64,000 nt of DNA from Ustulina deusta (lineage: Eukaryota; Ascomycota; Sordariomycetes; Xylariales; Xylariaceae). This document shows, piece by piece, positions 57,975-64,000 of this stretch. Position numbers and translations under genes: made by a program. Each line of letters starts with the position of its first letter. Positions within the stretch are counted from its first letter, which is position 1. The notes beneath the pieces are model-generated. The model was not told the origin of the DNA and did no database searches. It saw only the letters and a program-made list of their open reading frames with translations. The stretch covers positions 124,001 to 188,000 of the forward strand of contig JAJNNX010000046.1 of NCBI GenBank assembly GCA_023159155.1, written 5' to 3'.

Positions 57975-58423
57975 TCACAAATCATGTACATGGACTATGG
58001 CCATCATGGCGCATCGCGCTGCTCATCCTTTGCAGGGCGATTGCCTACCCTACGACCGGCTTTCTATGAGCTTGCTTCGCTACTTCCACACTTCGCGTTG
58101 CATCTTCCGCACAACCGACCATCGACTTGATCACGGCCATCAAAACATCAACATCTCCACATCAACAGCACTCTCTTCGATGCTTCCCTTGTCCTAACTA
58201 TTTCATGAGCATCTCATTTGGTTAGTCAGTTAATTCGATTCTGTATTTCGCGCTCTTGTCATTCCCAAATGCCCCCATACTGTGCACGTTCCTTCCCCAT
58301 CGTGCGCTGCTTATATTTTCACGCCTCCAGACAACAACGCACGAGGTCCCGCCCTCGCCAGCCATCCCGGCACCTAATCGGTCGTCCACCACGAACGTGC
58401 CTTGCCGTGTAAGCATCTTGAGC

Positions 58424-59569
58424 ATGGACGACCCGTTCAATTGGGACGTTGACAGGGTGGTGCAAGAACTCTGCTCCCCAGGTCGAACCTGGATTCCGTC
58501 TCCAGAGCTCCCACCCGCCCAACAACTCGAAGCTTGTCTGCGCGAGCAAGGCGCCGACGGGCATACCATCCTTACCTATCCCGACGAGTCAGAGCTGTGC
58601 GAGAGTCTCGGCATCAAAACGCTGAAGCACAAGAACACCTTTAAGCACGCCCGCCGCGAGCTCCGCCAACGAAGCCGGTCGTACCAACACTACCTATCTA
58701 ATCCCTTTGCTCCGGAAAACACACTAGCCCCTCGCGCTCAACATCCTGCCGCGCCTGCTGGTAGTTCCGTTGATTCTGCGTCCGGGGTGGCGCTCGCACC
58801 AGCCGCAGCATCTTCTGCGCCCAACGAGTCAGCCAGTCGTAAAGAGCTAGGCACCGCCCCGACCCTAGTCCTGGACAAACAAGAAAAGCAACCACCCGCA
58901 CTTTCTACCGATATCGCTACTAAGAAGAAGGAGAATAACGCTCTCATGTCTGCTAATTTAACGGACTTCAAGTCGGTTTGCAATGATACAGACTCGCGAA
59001 ATGGCCCAGCTACCATTGGTCGCCAGGAGAACGTGCATATCATGAAGCGGAAGGGCAAAGAGAACCATAACCAGCACTACTCAAAACGCCCAAAACGAGA
59101 CGTCGAGGTAATCGAGCTCTCTGATGACGATGATGACGATAACCAAGTATCAACCCAAGAGCGAGGGCCTACAGACAACATTTCCGATAGCAATGGTAGT
59201 CGTAATTTGGATACCGAATTTGGCGGTCGGCATGCAAATCGTCACATTACCGAGGATGACTGGAAAAGGGTGTGCAAGATGTTCCAGTGCCCGGCATCTA
59301 CTACAAGTCTAAAGCCTCCTGGGTTCGACATAGAGATCGCCGCATATCAGCTACACGCGATATGGTGGATACTGACTCAACAACCTGTACGTGGCATCCA
59401 AGGAGGCTGCCTGGGAGATGCGATGGGTCTCGGCAAGACTATCGAGGTCCTGTCGACCTTTGCCACATTTGCCATGATCAAGGCACCATCTATCCACTAC
59501 ACCCTACAACACCTACATTACCCCCAGAACTGGCATAACCTTGAGCTTCAAGCTGAGCCAACCATATAA
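58424..59569 (+). pseudogene. Truncated SNF2-family helicase gene with N-terminal SAM-like domain
   Basis: 381 residues from the ATG at 58424 (MDDPFNWDVDRVV); the frame extends 5' only from a TTG. Residues 1-90 resemble a SAM/pointed-like fold (LCSPGRTW, LEACLREQGADGHTIL, LGIKTLKHKNTFK). A disordered Ser/Lys-rich stretch with an acidic run (DDDDDD) follows. The SNF2 ATPase then begins: the Q-motif-like YQLHAIWWIL and motif I GDAMGLGKTIEV are present near 328. The frame closes with TAA at 59567-59569 after about 35 more residues, before motif II (DEAH-type). No remaining helicase motifs were recognised downstream. A full SNF2 protein needs several hundred more residues, so this is a truncated gene. 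A large unseen intron is possible but unlikely. Confidence 0.65.
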
Positions 59570-59710
59570 CTTGAGCTTAAGCTAAAGACAGGTATCGCTC
59601 CTATGATTATGGAAAGTATCAATCGCAAGAGAAACGAGGGGCTCGCACAGGATGAACTAGTATAGCATTAAGTATTACATCCCAACTTCTTGCTCAGCGT
59701 GGCACAACAG

Positions 59711-60522
59711 TCATGCAATCCCACGACGGCATCTTCCACACACAAAGTCGGGTGCACTAGACACACGGGAAAGCGACAGCCACGACTGAATGGTCGGAAA
59801 CAATTCCAAAGCAATACGGCTAACCAAGTTATCCAGCCACGGGTGAAGACCGCGGGGGATATTTCCGGTATACCAACGATGGCTTACGCCATCCAGTTGA
59901 ATTGTAATGCGTTGTAAGCTGTCACCGATACGCTGACGAATCGAAGGGTCCGCGGTCAGCATATGGTAAGCCACCTGATAATTTAGGATCGCAGCGAAGA
60001 AGCGGCCGAAGACTTGTGGCCGCGCAGATAGGTGAATCGCATGGTATTGATTGGCCATATCAATATGTTGGTCGACAAAAGTAGGTATATTAGCAGCGTT
60101 TACTCTTGCGAATCCGGAGGAAGAGGATATAGGAACGCCAAATCTAGTAACCCAGACTTGGAGATCTATAACAAGTATTAATAGCAGTCTTAGGAAATCA
60201 AATTAAGAACATACCGAAGACAAAGCCTAGTATACGTTCTTCGACAGATCCTTCGGGCGCGTAGTTATGTATGCCGGCCGCTCTAGGCATTATTAGCCCA
60301 AAGGAAGAAGAAGAAAAAAAACTACACAACCGGACAGTATTCTTACCCAGCGCACTCTGCCAAGACGAGCTCCTAGATACGTGCTGGCTGTGCACACGGC
60401 ACCTCTAAAACCAGAGCATTTGTGGGAAAAGCGTATTCCCCACACGCCCGACAGCGGCGGACACGCATGACCTGAATGCTAACACTCCCGTTGGCGGGAG
60501 TAGTTGCAAGATAGGTAGACAT
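59711..60522 (-). CDS. Uncharacterised small protein with CxxC motif; splice structure doubtful
   Basis: No family recognised. On the minus strand the ATG at 60522 starts MSTYLATTPANGS, leading to a CRACGEYAF zinc-ribbon-like CxxC. Two downstream exons are well supported: 60215-60282 (GIHNYAPEGSVEERILGFVF) and 59711-60165 (DLQVWVTRFGVP to GRCRRGIA). They are joined by a 49-base intron that keeps frame. The final part has a second CxxC (VCGRC). The join of the first exon is uncertain. A direct reading meets an in-frame TAG near 60374. A solution with an 8-base microexon (60347-60354) and introns of 48 and 64 bases restores frame and gives 216 residues. Either the gene has a tiny exon or it is a recent pseudogene. 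Sits between two damaged genes. Confidence 0.4.
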
Positions 60523-61330
60523 GGTGAATACTGCATAAGTGGACAGTTGGAAGATAAAACAATAGCAGAATATGGAATGTTATATGCACCGAGTCGTGGT
60601 TAGATGACGATGAGGACACTGGGCCAGTCAACGAGGCTTGGTTGAGGTTCTGTTAGCGCGGGTCGAGATCATCTGGGGGGACGCTAAAGTTTGCGGGATA
60701 ACATATAGCAGCGCGTGATTTTCGTTAGGAAGGTTACATGTTCTGGGGATGTGTGTTGTGTGTTGTGACGTGGAAGCGTTGGCTGGCTGGCTGGATAAAA
60801 AAAAAAAAATTATAAGCAGGACATCACAGTCTTCTTACTGCCCCACGCCTGCCCTGCGCGTCTTCTCTAGACAACCCCGCCACTGACCGACGCGCTAACT
60901 TACAGGCACACTCTAGTGTATCTTAGTGTATCCTAGTTGCATTGCTTTAGGTGATTAGTAGAGGGGGGGTTGTGGGCTAGAGCAGGGTTTGTTTTCCTAT
61001 TCCTAGCATCTTGGTACAAGCAAATAACATTTCACGAATCTCTACCCGAGGCCTATACGTAATTGCTACTATATTAGGTAATGAAGGAATACTAGATGTT
61101 CATTGATTCAGTAAGAATTCTCGTCTGGAACCATGCTACAAAGATAGGTACATATATAGTGCCATCTACAGTGTCTATCAGATATGCCTACTGTTAGAAT
61201 CCACAAAGTCGTACAGGTGCAATAAGGCAATTTGTCTTGCTCGTTATAACTATGTGGTCCACATGCTCCACTCTATATCTTTTCTAGAATCACTAATTGT
61301 TCAGTCTCGACCTCACTCCTCCCTACTATA
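60523..61330. other. Intergenic; no gene seen
   Basis: Low-complexity runs (GGCTGGCTGGCTGG and A12 near 60780-60810). No supported gene. Confidence 0.5.
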
Positions 61331-61790
61331 GAGATAATCGAGAAATCTTCTGCTTACGTTCAGAAAGACGACGAGCTCGTTTTTAATCATACGAAAATCA
61401 TCGTTCGCAGAAATGTGGACAACCAATATTTATATGGCAGAACTGAAGAGCGTGTCTCTTCCTCCACCATCGACATTGATAAAATCAAGCTCGTCGAAAT
61501 CCCTACCAGCGACATTTGGCCTATTTTTGATCCCAAATTCACTAAATCTCCCTAGTCACTGTCTCCTGACGTTTCCATTAAGCGACCAAGCATTTTGTTC
61601 TACGGCGACACTCCGGCTTCTTGCAAACTAGTGATCAGATTTTACACGAGGTCTTGGTGACGGCGCAGGAATTGTGGCGTAGGGGTGGTGTGGCTGAGGC
61701 CGCGGAAGAAGAAGCCTTCGTTCCTCAACGCAAAACGGCCTTAACTTCGATTTGCCAGCGCTGTTTTTCAATTTATCATCCAGGTTGATC
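61331..61790 (+). pseudogene. Possible relic of a protein-kinase-like gene
   Basis: In one frame from 61331 the text EIIEKSSAYVQKDDELVFN, then RRNVDNQYLYGRTEERVSS and LVEIPTSDIWPIFDPKFTKSP can be read up to TAG at 61553-61555. The frame continues with VSIKRPSILFYGDT. A switch of frame then gives ILHEVLVTAQELWRRGG. The order (SIKRP, YGDT, HEVLVTAQELW) resembles the segment leading into the N-lobe of fungal protein kinases. There are a stop and a frame change within 300 bases and no kinase core. This is a weak call based on pattern only. Confidence 0.3.
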
Positions 61791-61951
61791 TACTCACTTT
61801 TATTGACAATAAGTAGTCATCACCCGTTTTTTTTACCTGCGCCTCGGCGCCCCATAGTCGAAACAAAACGCGCGTGCTGACAAACACGTTATCTGCCGCG
61901 TTTATTATTTACTTTGGCATTTGTTTATCGCCCTCCCCATCTCATAACAAC

Positions 61952-64000
61952 ATGGCTCTGTCACAACAAGCGAAAGATGTCATTTCTGAGCTCCCACTCA
62001 AAGATACGCTTGATCACATTCGACACAGACTATGCGACTCTGATATAGCAAACCCGCGCCAGGAAGACGTCACCAATCTCCTATCGGCTTTGGTCATCTC
62101 ACCAACCGCCTTCAGTCTCCCTTTCCCCGACGGAAACGGTAACGTGGCAGCTAAACTGTTCCCCATACAGCAGCAGGTTCGAGGAGGCTTGGTGAAGCCT
62201 GACCATTTCTGCGCCCTTGTCCGCCACGTCGTCTCCAAATCCTCCGACCTTGATATCTGGGAAGCTGTTTTCGACGTCATCGATAACCTCAGCGCCCTCA
62301 CGCCTCCCCCGTCCAGTATCGCTCCGACCTTCCAAGGAACGCCCGTTAGGTCTAGCTCGAGTCGACTTTCCGATGGCGAAACACGCGACATTGTCGAAAG
62401 GGAGCTTTTCTTTGAGATCAGGGACTGCACCTTCCGCAACGTGGGGGGATTCCGCGACAAGTTTTTCAATACGAAGAACTGGCACAAGGGACAGAAGGAG
62501 ATGCTGGAGGCCGTGATGGCAGAACATGACGGAAACAGGTGGAAGTCATTCCCGACCGTTGCCGCCGAACGACTCGTCTGGGACTGGCTTCGTTCACTAG
62601 AAGACCGCGCGTTGAGCGGTGCGCCATACAAGCTCCACACCACCAAGACGGCCCATCAGTTTAAGGAACGCAAAGGCCAAATGGATCTGTTCTTCCAGAC
62701 GCCTGCGCCAGAGGCGAGCGGCATATTCGAGTACAAGCACGTCCTCGTCGTCGGAGAGCAAAAGTCGTCCTACGACACGGGCCGATTCAAGGCCGACTTC
62801 CTCCAGCTCACGCGTCTCGTACGGGGCGTTTTCATCGACCAGCCGACACGCCGATTCGTCCACGCATTCACCCTCAGTGCTTCCATGATGGAGCTGTGGG
62901 TCTTCGACCGATCCGGGGCATACAGCTCGGGCGCGTTCGACATTCACGACAAGCCCGACACATTCGCGCGCGCTCTCGTCGGCTACGCCACGATGGACAA
63001 TGATGCCATGGGCTTGGACACGTTTATCGAGCGGGTGGGTAAGCATTACTACGTTACAGTGGACGATGTAGACAGCAATGAAACGAGAATCAAGCTGTCA
63101 AGACCAATCGTGAGACAGAAGGCCATTGTCTGCCGCGGGACCACGTGTTACGAGACCCAAGATAACAATGTCGCCAAGTTCTCATGGGCATCAGACAAGC
63201 GTAAGCTGGAGGTGGAACAGCTGAGGGTAGCCGAGATGAGGGGCGTCAAGGGGGTAGCGAGGGTCGTAGCGCACCGTCAGATCACCACCATTGCCGAGCT
63301 GCGAGAAGGTCTGGAGTTTCGGGAGCGTCACAAGTTCCGTAATGAAGATGTCCACTTTGAAGATCTGCCGTCAGTCGGAACTATAGATACATCAGGCCAC
63401 AAGCGAAAGTCGTCGTCCGATCACCGGTCTGATATGTCGGGATCGAAAAAGCCACGGTCAAACAGCCAGCAGTCGACACTGATCCAAAAGCAGAATAGCA
63501 AACATCTAATCAGCACGGGCAAGCCTAGCCTCTATAACCCCGGCGGAGACATGTGGGAAAATAGGATTTATTCCTGCCTCGTCATCTCGCCGGCCGGCCG
63601 GGTGATCAGCGACTTCCGGACGATCAAGGAACTGTTGGGGGCGGTTCGGGATGCAATTAGGGGACACTAGTCACTATATGAGACGGGCAATATACTCCAC
63701 CGCGACATTTCGTCGAATAACATCATCATAACGAAACCCGAGATGGCAGGCGGCTTCAACGGCATGCTCATCGACCTTGACCTGGCCAAGGTAAGAGACA
63801 GCGGCCCGAGCGGAGCGCGACACCAGACCGGCACGATGCAATTTATGGCGGTGGAGGTGCTGCGCAAGACCGATCACACCTACCGCCACGACCTCGAGTC
63901 CTTTTTCTACGTACTGCTCTGGATGTGCGCGCGCCAATCGTGGAGCAATGGATTTGCTCGTGGTGGGGAGAAGCCGCCCAAGGAAAGCATTCTTCGGAGG
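61952..64000 (+). pseudogene. FunK1 fungal-type protein kinase, interrupted by an in-frame TAG; runs off the window
   Basis: The ATG at 61952 (MALSQQAKDVISE) begins a 572-residue frame that stops at TAG 63668-63670. Directly after it, in the same frame, the kinase core continues to the window edge: SLYETGNILHRDISSNNIII, then MLIDLDLAKVRD, GTMQFMAVEVL and HDLESFFYVLLWM. HRDIS is the FunK1 catalytic loop, and LDLA takes the place of DFG. The upstream part carries the FunK1 N-terminal region (GEQKSSYDTGRFKADFLQLTRLVR and FSWASDKRKLEVEQLRVAEMRGVKGVARVVAH in pieces). Family members read without interruption through DAIRGH-SLYETG, so the TAG is most simply a CAG-to-TAG nonsense change. No intron with good sites removes it. 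FunK1 kinases are expanded in some fungi and their roles are mostly unknown. Confidence 0.72.

Noticed and set aside
1..64000. CRISPR arrays, operons, ribosome-binding sites
   Set aside because: The sequence is eukaryotic; no repeat-spacer structure was seen.

Overview
The window reads as nuclear DNA of a filamentous ascomycete (Pezizomycotina). Genes carry short GT-AG introns of about 46 to 105 bases, lie on both strands without operons, and encode typical mould families: a GH7 cellulase, an AA11 lytic polysaccharide monooxygenase, a Dal5-type permease, a PDR-type ABC transporter, a FunK1 kinase and a Tad-like LINE. The species cannot be named from the sequence alone.

Layout. Positions 1-14.3 kb hold a secreted GH7 endoglucanase (minus), an anion:cation symporter-type MFS permease, a TPR-SET lysine methyltransferase, a phenol-hydroxylase-like FAD monooxygenase and a secreted AA11 LPMO. 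Positions 16-28.3 kb hold an SMP-30-like beta-propeller, a DUF2985 membrane protein, an AIG1-like GTPase with a C-terminal CaaX box, a JmjC/cupin-8 oxygenase (all minus) and the beta subunit of protein kinase CK2 (plus). The intergenic DNA here is rich in short repeats and TAGGTACCTA-like motifs. Positions 28.3-34.8 kb look gene-free. A PDR ABC transporter follows at 35.2-39.7 kb, preceded by a seven-copy 13-bp tandem repeat in its leader or promoter, and then a Cys-rich single-pass membrane protein (minus).

From about 42 kb to the right end the character changes to accessory, repeat-associated DNA. It holds an AT-rich gene-free block, a 1133-residue five-exon protein joining a DUF3435 (Starship captain-type) tyrosine recombinase domain to six C2H2-like zinc fingers and a C-terminal pair of chromodomains, an F-box protein, an apparently intact Tad-like LINE flanked by two diverged 250-bp direct repeats, a SNF2 gene cut short just after helicase motif I, a small unknown gene with a doubtful splice structure, a kinase-like relic, and a FunK1 kinase gene interrupted by one in-frame TAG and running off the window.

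Functionally, the left part combines plant-polymer degradation (GH7, AA11), uptake (MFS), aromatic oxidation (FAD monooxygenase) and efflux (PDR), but the genes are widely spaced and mixed with housekeeping functions (CK2 beta, JmjC, SET), so there is no evidence of one biosynthetic cluster. The most unusual object is the recombinase-zinc finger-chromodomain fusion at 44806-48487. It could be the recombinase of a mobile element that is targeted to chromatin, or a domesticated derivative of one.
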